DNA from: Pseudomonas sp. KUIN-1
GTDB lineage: Bacteria; Pseudomonadota; Gammaproteobacteria; Pseudomonadales; Pseudomonadaceae
Length of the DNA stretch: 64,000 nt
Assembly: GCF_009176725.1 (NCBI RefSeq)
Contig: NZ_AP020337.1
Span: 558,001 to 622,000 of the forward strand
Direction of reading: 5' to 3'
Positions 41,486 through 49,555 of the stretch are shown here, in pieces. Made by a program: the position numbers and the translations under genes. The notes under the pieces were generated by a model. The model had not been told where the DNA came from, made no database searches, and saw nothing but the letters and a program-made list of their open reading frames with translations. How positions within the stretch are numbered: position 1 is the first letter of the stretch; each line of letters opens with the position of its first letter.

Positions 41486-42930
41486 TGCGCCTGTCTGAAC
41501 TCAAGACCGCCGGCCGTACCCTCGAGTTGCCGATGAGCCTGACGCTGGCCGATGCTGCCGGATCGGCTGAACTGCAATTGCTGACCCTGCTGCGTGTATT
41601 GCCGGGGCAGCGCTATGTCGGGGCCGGTGTCTGGCGAGGCCGAACGGTGCTGGCAAAACTGCTGGTGGGCGACAAGGCGGCCCGACACTTTCAGCGTGAG
41701 CTGGTTGGGGTCAGGCTGCTTGCCGAACAGGGCCTGACCACACCGCTGCTGCTGGCCGACGGTTTACAGGACGGCGAGGGTGGCTGGCTGTTGTTCGAGT
41801 TTCTCGAACAGGCGCCAAGCCTGGGCGATGCCTGGAACGCCGTTCAGCACCTGCCACCGCTGGCAGACGAGCAGCAAGCGGTGCTTGGCGAGGCGCTATC
41901 GGCCATTGCCCGGCAGCACGCAAAAGGCCTGTGGCAGGAAGACCTGCACCTGGACAACCTGCTGCGCCACAACGGGCAGCTGTACCTGATCGATGGCGCC
42001 GGGATTCGTGCTGAACAGGCCGGTACGCCGTTGTCCCGGCAAAAGGTGCTGGAAAACCTCGGCGTGTTCTTTGCCCAGTTGCCCAGGTCTTTCGAACCGT
42101 TTACTGAAGAGCTGCTGGTGCATTACCTGTTGAGCAATGCCGAACATGGTTTGCCGATGGAAGCGCTGCAAAAGCAGATTGACAAGGTTCGCAGCTGGCG
42201 GCTCAAGGACTTCATGAGCAAGACCGTGCGCGACTGCAGTCTGTTCAGCGTCGAGGACAGCGCTTCGGTGTTCCGCGCCATTCGTCGCGAGGAAGAATCC
42301 GCAATGCTGCCGGTGCTGAGTCAGGCGGATGCCTTGCTCGACCAGGGGCATCTGTACAAGACCGGGGGCGCTGCGAGTGTCGGGCGGGTTGAGGTCAGTG
42401 GTCGTCCGCTGGTCATCAAGCGCTACAACATCAAGAATTTCAGCCACTGGCTCAAGCGCTTCTGGCGCCCCAGCCGAGCCTGGCATTCGTGGCGCGAAGG
42501 CAATCGGCTGAAGTTCCTCGGTATCGCCACACCCAAACCGCTGGCCGTGCAGGAAAAGCGCTTTCTCGGCTTGCGCAGCAAGGCCTGGCTGGTGACCGAA
42601 TTCATCGATGGGCCGGACATCATCGAACGCTTCGCCCCCTATGTTGAAAGCGGTGATGCGCCAGAGGTCGAACTGCAGGCGCTGGATCGGCTTTTTGTGC
42701 AGCTTATCCAGGCGCGCATCAGCCATGGCGATTTCAAGGGGCATAACCTGTTCTGGCACGTCGATCGCTGGGCGATGATCGACCTGGACGCCATGCAGCA
42801 GCACAGTTCGCAATCGTCATTCGCGGCGGCCTACGCCCGTGACCGGGCCCGCTTCATGCGTAACTGGCCCGCGCACAGCGCGCTGCACCAGTTGCTGGAA
42901 CAGCGCTTGCCGAAGCTTGTGACAGACTGA
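41485..42930 (+). CDS. Protein with two tandem InaA/WaaP-type kinase-like domains
   Basis: A 481-residue protein with two kinase-like halves. In the N-terminal half, the catalytic loop is GLWQEDLHLDNLLRHNGQ (about 151-168) with the metal Asp in LYLIDGAGIR. In the C-terminal half, VIKRYNIKNFSHWLKRFW (about 310) provides a Lys strand, followed by ISHGDFKGHNLFWHVDRW (about 411-428) and AMIDLDAMQQH. Both loops keep the Asp and Asn. It corresponds to PA5006. With the preceding genes it gives five kinase-like domains in a row, presumably acting on separate positions of the LPS core or on different sugars; which sites is unknown. The ATG at 41485 overlaps the previous stop. It is the last gene before the toxin insertion. 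Confidence 0.85.
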   Translation: MRLSELKTAGRTLELPMSLTLADAAGSAELQLLTLLRVLPGQRYVGAGVWRGRTVLAKLLVGDKAARHFQRELVGVRLLAEQGLTTPLLLADGLQDGEGGWLLFEFLEQAPSLGDAWNAVQHLPPLADEQQAVLGEALSAIARQHAKGLWQEDLHLDNLLRHNGQLYLIDGAGIRAEQAGTPLSRQKVLENLGVFFAQLPRSFEPFTEELLVHYLLSNAEHGLPMEALQKQIDKVRSWRLKDFMSKTVRDCSLFSVEDSASVFRAIRREEESAMLPVLSQADALLDQGHLYKTGGAASVGRVEVSGRPLVIKRYNIKNFSHWLKRFWRPSRAWHSWREGNRLKFLGIATPKPLAVQEKRFLGLRSKAWLVTEFIDGPDIIERFAPYVESGDAPEVELQALDRLFVQLIQARISHGDFKGHNLFWHVDRWAMIDLDAMQQHSSQSSFAAAYARDRARFMRNWPAHSALHQLLEQRLPKLVTD

Positions 42931-42949
42931 GCCCGGCTGACCCTCGTGC

Positions 42950-43126
42950 CAGCGCGGAGCGCTCATCCGTAGTGGCTGATTCTCGTGGATTATCGTGCCA
43001 ATGCTCCGCGTTGGCATGCCGTTCCGGACGCTCCGCGTCCTCTGGGTGACGCAGAGCGTCACGAAAGGCATTCCCACGCGGAGCATGGGAACGATCATCG
43101 GTAGTGGCTGACTCTCGCGCCAATGC
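42950..43126. repeat. Repeat-rich junction between the LPS operon and the giant toxin gene
   Basis: This stretch has two imperfect direct copies of CATC(C/G)GTAGTGGCTGA(T/C)TCTCG, at 42964-42985 and 43096-43117. Between them are inverted segments: GCCAATGCTCCGCGTTGGC, GGACGCTCCGCGTCC, GTGACGCAGAGCGTCAC and CGCGGAGCATGGGAACGATC. The same words occur near 11085-11230 and 26177-26200. The second direct repeat ends 9 bases before the toxin stop codon. It may terminate both converging transcripts. Its location at one end of the toxin insertion is notable. Confidence 0.7.
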
Positions 43127-46100
43127 TCAGGTGATGCGTTTGAGGTTCATCGCTTCGAGTGCTGCCACCAGTGCATCGATGTCGTCGAAGGGTTTGAGGT
43201 GGATGCGCGGCCAGCGCAGACGCTCGATGTACAGCTTGCCCTCTTCATTGCGCAGCACCGGTGTGTGGTGAACCCAGGTGTCGCGTGCGCGATGAATGAT
43301 GGTTGGCAGGTTGCCTTCACCCTCCTGCACCAGAAACATTCCCGGCCTGGAAAGGCGGTTTTCGATGCTCGGCAGCCTGACCGGCTGTGGACGCAGCACC
43401 TCCATCTCCACCCGATAATCAGCTTTGATGTAGACCTTGTCATCCGCTATGCCGCCCGAGACGAGCTCCCCCGGATCCAGCGTTATTCCCCTCGAATGCC
43501 CCGGTGCCACATCGACGACCCGCAGGCCGATCCCGCCTTCCAGTTCGGCCATGCCCGGCACGACGCCCTGGTAGGTGTTGGAATGGCTGTTGCCGACCAG
43601 CGCGATCCACTTGTGCGAGCCCATCACCTCCTGATGCCTGCGGATCGTGCGTGAGGCAAAGTAATTCATCATTTGCTGGCGGATCAGGGACTCATCCTCG
43701 GCGATGCCTTTGAGGTGGTAACTGCCTGCGCAATCGATGGCACGAATCTCCAGGCCCTGCTGCCGCGCCTTGATGATCAGCCGCTCGAAGGTGTAGACCC
43801 CGTCCGGGTCGGTGTGATGCCCGCGGTCCAGGGTTTTCAGGTCATGCAGCAGGGTTTTGCTCATCTGCCCGGTTTCGAGGAAACGATCCAGGTCCGCCTG
43901 ATGCAGATCGCTCAGCAGGTGCTCCATGTACAGCGTTTTGACGTTCTGCTGCGACAGCAACGGCAGGTTGTCGATGATCAGCTTTTTGCTGGCGACCGAA
44001 GAGTGTGACTCGCCAATGACGAGGCCTTCGGTATGGCGATACAGGGTTTCAAGCAGCCCGGCAGTGCTTGTCTGGGGTTCAATGGCTGGCAATGTCGGGC
44101 GAGGCGGCAGTTGCGCGGCACTGATGCTGGCGGCGTCCTTTTGCAGATTCTTGCGCCGCAGGTCGAACGTATTGCGCACAGTGTCGAGTTCGATGTCTTC
44201 AAAAAAATACTCCATATCGAGCCCCTTCTTTTCGAAGTTCGCCAGGCGATGCAGCGTGGTTCTGGTATCCGGCGGCATTTCGTAGGTAGCATCGGTCAGC
44301 GATTGCTGGATGGCCGTCATCGACCTGTCAACGCTCCAGTCATCGGCTTCCACGCGCAGCCAGGTATGGTTTTCGTCAAGGACGAACCCGTACTCGCCCG
44401 CCCAGCGCTCACCCTCGGCAATCGCGGTCGGGTCGCCCAGCTCGCGGATCAACGTGTTATCCAGAGCAGTGGCAGGGGGCAGCGGCCTGGCGGGCAGCGT
44501 CGGGTCGGCAAACGCTATGCTGAAGTCGCAGTGAGACGGCGTGTTTTCATGTGCCTCACCAGCGCCTTGCCTGATGCGGGTCGGACGTCCGGCGGGGATG
44601 TCCTGGACCTGCACACTGACGGCGCCCTGCATTTCAGCGATGCCGGGCACTTGATCGTGCGTCGTGGCCAGCTTCTGGTCGAGCAGCGCTACCCAACGCC
44701 TGGCAGAGGCCGGCTCGATGTCGTGGTTGATGAGCCTGTGCCCGAAGAAGTTGCTCATTTTCATGGCGGCTGCCGGGTCATCGGCAGCGCTCAGCACTGT
44801 ATGGCCGAGAAACGGATAGCTGATCGACGAACTGAACGGGCGCACCTCGATCCCGTAACGGTGGGCTGCCTTGATCAGGTGGTAGTAATCGAATTCGCTG
44901 CTGGCGTTGTTCAGGGCGCCGCGATTGGTCTCTTGCAGGTAATACTTGAGTTCATGAGAGCCGGAGCGACTCTTTTTGCCCAGTTGGCGATACCTGGCCA
45001 GCTTGCGCAGGTGTTTGTCGGTCAGCAGGTGCTCGATGTACAGCACCTCGACACGCTGCTCTGCGAGCAAGGGCATGTTGAGCAGCAGCAGACGCTTGCT
45101 GGCCACCGATTTCGGGGCTTCGCTGAACACCAGTCCGTTACTGTGACTGAAGATGTGCTTGATGAGCGTGTCGACGCTGCCGGGCAGGCCATAGGCGGGC
45201 AGGGTCGGCCTGGGTGGAGGCGTGAATCGGGCAAAAAAGGCCTGGGCGTCCTGATAGAGTTGTTCCCGACGCGCCGTGAAGGTCTGGCGCACCTCGGTGA
45301 AATACGTTTCGAAATAGACGTCCAGGCCTGCGCCGGTCGGGTCGAAGACTTCCTTGTTGATGACGATGTCCAGGTGCGCGCGCATGCCGCTCGGCATCTC
45401 ATAGTCGCTCAAGGTATTCAGCGAGCTTGAGCTTGCGCTGGCTTGCTCAGGTAGCGGTCGATAAGTGCCCGGAGTGTCCAGCCCGCCGCCGCGCAGGCGC
45501 TGCCGTTCGACAAGCAGCCACTGGCCCTGATCATTCAGGCGAACCGGCTGTTTGCCGAAGAAGGCGAACGGATTGGCCGGGTCGATGATCTGCCAGTACT
45601 GCCAGTAGGCGTCGTACTGAACCTCAAAGGCCTGGTCTGAGAGCTGGATATAGTATTTTCCATTGATCGCATGCACGCCTTTTGCGTGACCCTCGGCGAT
45701 ACGTGGCACGTTCTCCAGAGAGATGTCGACGGCCAGATCGATGCGCAAACCTGATGGCGCGCGCTGTGCAGTCGGGGGCAACGGGAGCAGCGGCTGCCAG
45801 GCGCCTCCGATCTCGCGCGCAGCGAACTGGCCGGTTGCCAGCGGCGGTGCCGAGGCGACATGGGACGCCTGGAAAATCGCAGCATGCCCATGAACGTTGG
45901 GCTTGCCGAGCAGAAATACTTGCTCTTGCAGCTCTACCGGGTACAGATCCTCGTAACGCGGCAGGGAAGGCTGGCGCTGGAACGAGCGCAGTACCGGGGT
46001 CGAATGCTGACTGTTCTCAAGCTGGTGCAACGCGCCGCCAAGTCCTTTCAGACCCACCAGCAAATCGCTGCCTGCACCGAGGCCGTTGAGCAGGGCCGAC

Positions 46101-49100
46101 AGCATGTAGTTCGTGGCGCGCTCCCGGTCGCCTGCGCTCAGCGCTGCCAGTGCCTGCCCGCTGTCATGCAATGAAATCAGGCTGCCCACCGCAAAGCTTG
46201 CCGGCGGGAAGGGCAGGGTCAGGGCCGTGGCAACGATTTCGACACTGACCCGGATCAGCTTCGTCAGCATGTCGTTACGGCCGGTGGTGGTTTCTTCCAC
46301 GTCACGCAGCCTGCGCTCCAGCGGCCGGTTGAAACAGGTATCGGCAACGTCTGCAATGAATGCCCTGGGGATGACCGGAGGCTTGTTGGCGTTGCCCTTC
46401 TGCATGTCCCGCAGGAAGAACGACAGGGTCCGGCGTGCCTTGATGCGGCAGCGATCCTTGTAGTAATCGATCATCCCGTCACTATCCAGCGAGCTCACGA
46501 AGTCGCTGAACAGACGGAATTCGATACCGTCAGGTGCCTGCGGCGTATAGAGCAGCGCGGCGTGACGGATCTGTGTCGGCAGGATGACCAGGCAGCCCTG
46601 AACGGTTTCGATGTGGGTCAGCAGCGGGCTGGGGATAACCAGTTGATCGACATCGGTCAGTCCCGAGGCGATCAGGGGTTTATCCACATGTATTTGCAGG
46701 GGGTAAAGGGGATATCGCTCGCGTGACGCTGGGTCGCTCAGGTGCGCGTTATCCAGCGATTGCGTGAGCCAGGCATACTGCGCGGCCTCGACATGACCTT
46801 TCAGCAGGCTGCGCAGTGCAGCCGCCTTCATCTGCAGTTGGGTGATCATCACGCTGTATTGGCGACGGTAGGCGTAGCCATCGTTTTCGCTGTTCAGCAG
46901 GGTGTTTCTGATCAGCGCAATGTACTCGTCCGCCAGCCACTGGCCGCGTACCGAACCTGCGACAGCAGCGGGTGACAGCGCGCTCAGGTCGATCCCCGGC
47001 GGGCCGCTGAACGTGGCGTCGGTGGCTGCCGAAGTGCTCAAGGGGTCGATGCTGTCGTTGTAGCCTTTGAGCAGCATGTCGGTGTAGGTCTGCGTTTCGC
47101 GCTCGCTGGTGATCACGATCTGATCGGGGTCTACCGTGCCTGCGGGGACGCCCAGCAGTTTGCCGAGCTGCTGGCTGGCACGCTGGTGTACGTAGTCCTT
47201 GAACGACTGAACCCCGGTGTGCGCCTGGGCCTGATAGTTGTCGAGGGCGCCATTGATGGCGCGTTCAAGGGCCAGTAATTCCCGACGCTGGGCGCGGCTG
47301 GCGCGCAGGTACCAGTCCGGGGTATGGCGGGCCTGTTCGGAGAGCAATACGCGGGTCTGCTCGTCGGTAAAACGGCGCAGTGCCGTCTCGCAGTCGGGGT
47401 GATCGATGAATTGCAGGAAGTCCTTTGCGGGCTGGGGTTTCTCGCGCAGCGCCGTCAGTTGCGCGTCCAGTTCCGGGCGGGCAGCGACCTCTACCTGATC
47501 AAGCAGCCAGGCCGTCATTGCGGGCGATGCGGTCCAGCCGACCACCTCATGCAGCAGTTGGGTGTCGGTGTCGAAGGCCTTGAAATACTGCTGCCCGGGC
47601 GCCTCGCTGGCGAACATGATCAGCCGTTGCGTCCGGCCTTGAGCATCCTGCTTGCGACACACCAGCAGTCTGGCCATCACGTTGCGGTCGTTCAGCCTGA
47701 TCTGCTGCACGCGCAGCGCGGGATCAGGCGTACCCGTCGCCGCGCTGGTCAGCGCTGCGACAATGGCAAAGTCATCGGGCCGGATATGCCCCTGCATCTT
47801 CGCCGCCCAGCCGAGCGTGGTCAGTCGGACACGCGCCAGTGCCCGCAGCATCTGTTGGTTGTGTTCCTGTTGATAGGCCTGGCGTTGAAAATCGCCAAAC
47901 ACCGCGCGCAGGTCGAGTTCGTCAATCACTCTGGCAAGGTAGGCCGGGTTCAAGTCCGAATAGGCGGCGTCCAGCGGCTGGCCATCGAGGGTGATGAGCG
48001 TCTGGTCGAGGAAGTCCGAGCCCGCTGTCTCGTCATCCGGATGCAGGCCATAGAGCGCCAGTTCGGTCAGCGGCAGCTTCACGCGGTAGGTCTCACTCGT
48101 CGCTGGCAGCGTGCGGCGGGTGTCGATGGTCAAGTCCCGCGGGTCCAGATCATGGCCCAGGTCATTGGCCAGGCGGGTGCGCAACTGCATTTCGGCAAAC
48201 CGCTCCGGCGACGCCGCGCTGCCCAATACACTCAGCATCGCAGTATGCGCCGCGTCGTAGCGTTGCAGGTGCAGGGCATAGGTCTGCAGGTCAGCCGCGC
48301 TGGCGATCTTCATCCACTCCGGCAGGTTACGCTGGTACTGACGTCGTCTGTTGGTCAGTTCACGCAGCTCGAGCATGGCAGCCGGGCCGAACAGGCCAGG
48401 CATGTCGATGGCCTGCTGGATCAGCGATTGACGCTTGAGCCGATCCGCCGTGCCGGGCTGTTCGCAGGCGTAACGGATGTCGTTGCGCTGCTTGTTCAGC
48501 AACCGGTCGAAGGCGTGAATGAACGGTGCCGTGGTAACAACGGGCTGCAATTGCACGTCGGCAGCCGTGAAGGGTTCCAGGTACAGGTCGGCGTCCTGGA
48601 GTATCTCGGTCAAACGCTCCTGATGCTGTCGTTGCGCGTTGCTGAGCAGCGCATCGCGCAGCGTTGGCGTGTTGAGCCACTGCACAAGGGTTGCGACCAG
48701 CATGGCCTGCGTGGCAAAACCGCTGATCCCGAGCCCTGGCAGCATCAATAACGTGCGCCCCTGATCCTGGGAAATCACCAGCACGCCGGCCATTTCAATC
48801 TGTTCGTCATCATGCAACTGCACCCGCACCGTCGAATAGGCGAGCGCCGGGCCTTCCTGATCGGGCGAGTCGGGCAGGCAGGCCAGGTAGCCACTGTCGA
48901 AATCGCGCTCGTGAATCCTGACGCGAGCTTCGTCATGCAGGGACCTTTGCAAGGCGGGCAAGAGGCGATCACGGCGGCTTTCACCGGTTTCGCCCGGGTC
49001 CGTCCAGTAGTCGTCGATCTGTTGCAACAGGCCGAAGATCTGCAACTCGCGTTCGGACACGTCAGCGCCGTCGAGGGCGCTCAGCAGGGCTTCGCCAGCC

Positions 49101-49255
49101 CGGGGCAGCGCGTCCAGCTCCCTGGCCAGCAGGGTGCGCAGTTCGTCGAGCCTTTTCAGCGCTGCGGACGCGCCAGCCCAGGTATCGCTGGGCGTCATCG
49201 GTACAGGACTCGGCGTTGAAAGGTTGAAATCCAAAGAGGGTGGTGTTTGCGTCAT
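43127..49255 (-). CDS. Giant modular toxin with duplicated Tiki/ChaN/EreA-like effector domain
   Basis: A 2042-residue protein starting at the ATG at 49255 with GGAAAG upstream. Residues 1-950 form a long helical body with the Pseudomonas 'dermonecrotic toxin' (DUF6543-like) look, e.g. LPEWMKIASAADLQTYALHL near 315. A hydrophobic stretch (about 1040-1110, ALTLPFPPASFAVGSLISL, then LLNGLGAGSDLLVGLKGLG) may insert in membranes. The shared 70-residue module is at about 1192-1261 (AKGVHAINGKYYIQL). Two similar units follow at about 1285-1560 and 1657-1925, each opening YEMP and then PPRPTLPA, VASK(R/K)L and LY(I/M)EHLL. Unit 2 keeps GESHSSVASK and ALVGNSHSN; unit 1 has SEAPKSVASK and ALLDQKLAT, so its catalytic histidines are lost. 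These units resemble the Tiki/ChaN/erythromycin-esterase superfamily, also seen in MARTX toxins. Residues 1960-2042 form a small C-terminal domain. No signal peptide or immunity gene is seen. The activity is unknown. Confidence 0.8.
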   Translation of the reverse strand: MTQTPPSLDFNLSTPSPVPMTPSDTWAGASAALKRLDELRTLLARELDALPRAGEALLSALDGADVSERELQIFGLLQQIDDYWTDPGETGESRRDRLLPALQRSLHDEARVRIHERDFDSGYLACLPDSPDQEGPALAYSTVRVQLHDDEQIEMAGVLVISQDQGRTLLMLPGLGISGFATQAMLVATLVQWLNTPTLRDALLSNAQRQHQERLTEILQDADLYLEPFTAADVQLQPVVTTAPFIHAFDRLLNKQRNDIRYACEQPGTADRLKRQSLIQQAIDMPGLFGPAAMLELRELTNRRRQYQRNLPEWMKIASAADLQTYALHLQRYDAAHTAMLSVLGSAASPERFAEMQLRTRLANDLGHDLDPRDLTIDTRRTLPATSETYRVKLPLTELALYGLHPDDETAGSDFLDQTLITLDGQPLDAAYSDLNPAYLARVIDELDLRAVFGDFQRQAYQQEHNQQMLRALARVRLTTLGWAAKMQGHIRPDDFAIVAALTSAATGTPDPALRVQQIRLNDRNVMARLLVCRKQDAQGRTQRLIMFASEAPGQQYFKAFDTDTQLLHEVVGWTASPAMTAWLLDQVEVAARPELDAQLTALREKPQPAKDFLQFIDHPDCETALRRFTDEQTRVLLSEQARHTPDWYLRASRAQRRELLALERAINGALDNYQAQAHTGVQSFKDYVHQRASQQLGKLLGVPAGTVDPDQIVITSERETQTYTDMLLKGYNDSIDPLSTSAATDATFSGPPGIDLSALSPAAVAGSVRGQWLADEYIALIRNTLLNSENDGYAYRRQYSVMITQLQMKAAALRSLLKGHVEAAQYAWLTQSLDNAHLSDPASRERYPLYPLQIHVDKPLIASGLTDVDQLVIPSPLLTHIETVQGCLVILPTQIRHAALLYTPQAPDGIEFRLFSDFVSSLDSDGMIDYYKDRCRIKARRTLSFFLRDMQKGNANKPPVIPRAFIADVADTCFNRPLERRLRDVEETTTGRNDMLTKLIRVSVEIVATALTLPFPPASFAVGSLISLHDSGQALAALSAGDRERATNYMLSALLNGLGAGSDLLVGLKGLGGALHQLENSQHSTPVLRSFQRQPSLPRYEDLYPVELQEQVFLLGKPNVHGHAAIFQASHVASAPPLATGQFAAREIGGAWQPLLPLPPTAQRAPSGLRIDLAVDISLENVPRIAEGHAKGVHAINGKYYIQLSDQAFEVQYDAYWQYWQIIDPANPFAFFGKQPVRLNDQGQWLLVERQRLRGGGLDTPGTYRPLPEQASASSSSLNTLSDYEMPSGMRAHLDIVINKEVFDPTGAGLDVYFETYFTEVRQTFTARREQLYQDAQAFFARFTPPPRPTLPAYGLPGSVDTLIKHIFSHSNGLVFSEAPKSVASKRLLLLNMPLLAEQRVEVLYIEHLLTDKHLRKLARYRQLGKKSRSGSHELKYYLQETNRGALNNASSEFDYYHLIKAAHRYGIEVRPFSSSISYPFLGHTVLSAADDPAAAMKMSNFFGHRLINHDIEPASARRWVALLDQKLATTHDQVPGIAEMQGAVSVQVQDIPAGRPTRIRQGAGEAHENTPSHCDFSIAFADPTLPARPLPPATALDNTLIRELGDPTAIAEGERWAGEYGFVLDENHTWLRVEADDWSVDRSMTAIQQSLTDATYEMPPDTRTTLHRLANFEKKGLDMEYFFEDIELDTVRNTFDLRRKNLQKDAASISAAQLPPRPTLPAIEPQTSTAGLLETLYRHTEGLVIGESHSSVASKKLIIDNLPLLSQQNVKTLYMEHLLSDLHQADLDRFLETGQMSKTLLHDLKTLDRGHHTDPDGVYTFERLIIKARQQGLEIRAIDCAGSYHLKGIAEDESLIRQQMMNYFASRTIRRHQEVMGSHKWIALVGNSHSNTYQGVVPGMAELEGGIGLRVVDVAPGHSRGITLDPGELVSGGIADDKVYIKADYRVEMEVLRPQPVRLPSIENRLSRPGMFLVQEGEGNLPTIIHRARDTWVHHTPVLRNEEGKLYIERLRWPRIHLKPFDDIDALVAALEAMNLKRIT

Positions 49256-49555
49256 GACAGGCTTTCCATTGCGCTAGGCGCTGAGGTGTGATCGGCGGCC
49301 TCGGGGGCTGCGACTGAAGGCCTCAATTAATCAGGTGCAACGGGCAGCAACGCTGTAGATAAATATGCGAGGCGGCGAAAGAGACGTTTCGTACACCGTC
49401 TGGCGGGCCGCCTTGAGTGACATTTCAGCGCGTCGAGCCAATCCTTGGTCATTACGTTATAATCCCGCCCTTTAGCTGCCCTCAGCCCGCTGTGCGGGGG
49501 CACACCTTTTCCCGGGCGCCCTGCGCCTGCATGCAGACTAAAGAGGCTAGACATA
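49256..49555. promoter_or_regulatory. Promoter region between the giant toxin and the carbamoyltransferase gene
   Basis: This 300-base divergent space has a strong -10 box, TATAAT at 49458-49463 (in CATTACGTTATAATCCCGCC), pointing to the plus-strand carbamoyltransferase gene about 93 bases downstream. No good -35 was found at 16-18 bases. After it comes a GC-rich leader, with AAAGAGG before the GTG start at 49556. Toward the toxin I see no clear promoter and no GGAACC...CCAC HrpL box. Confidence 0.5.
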
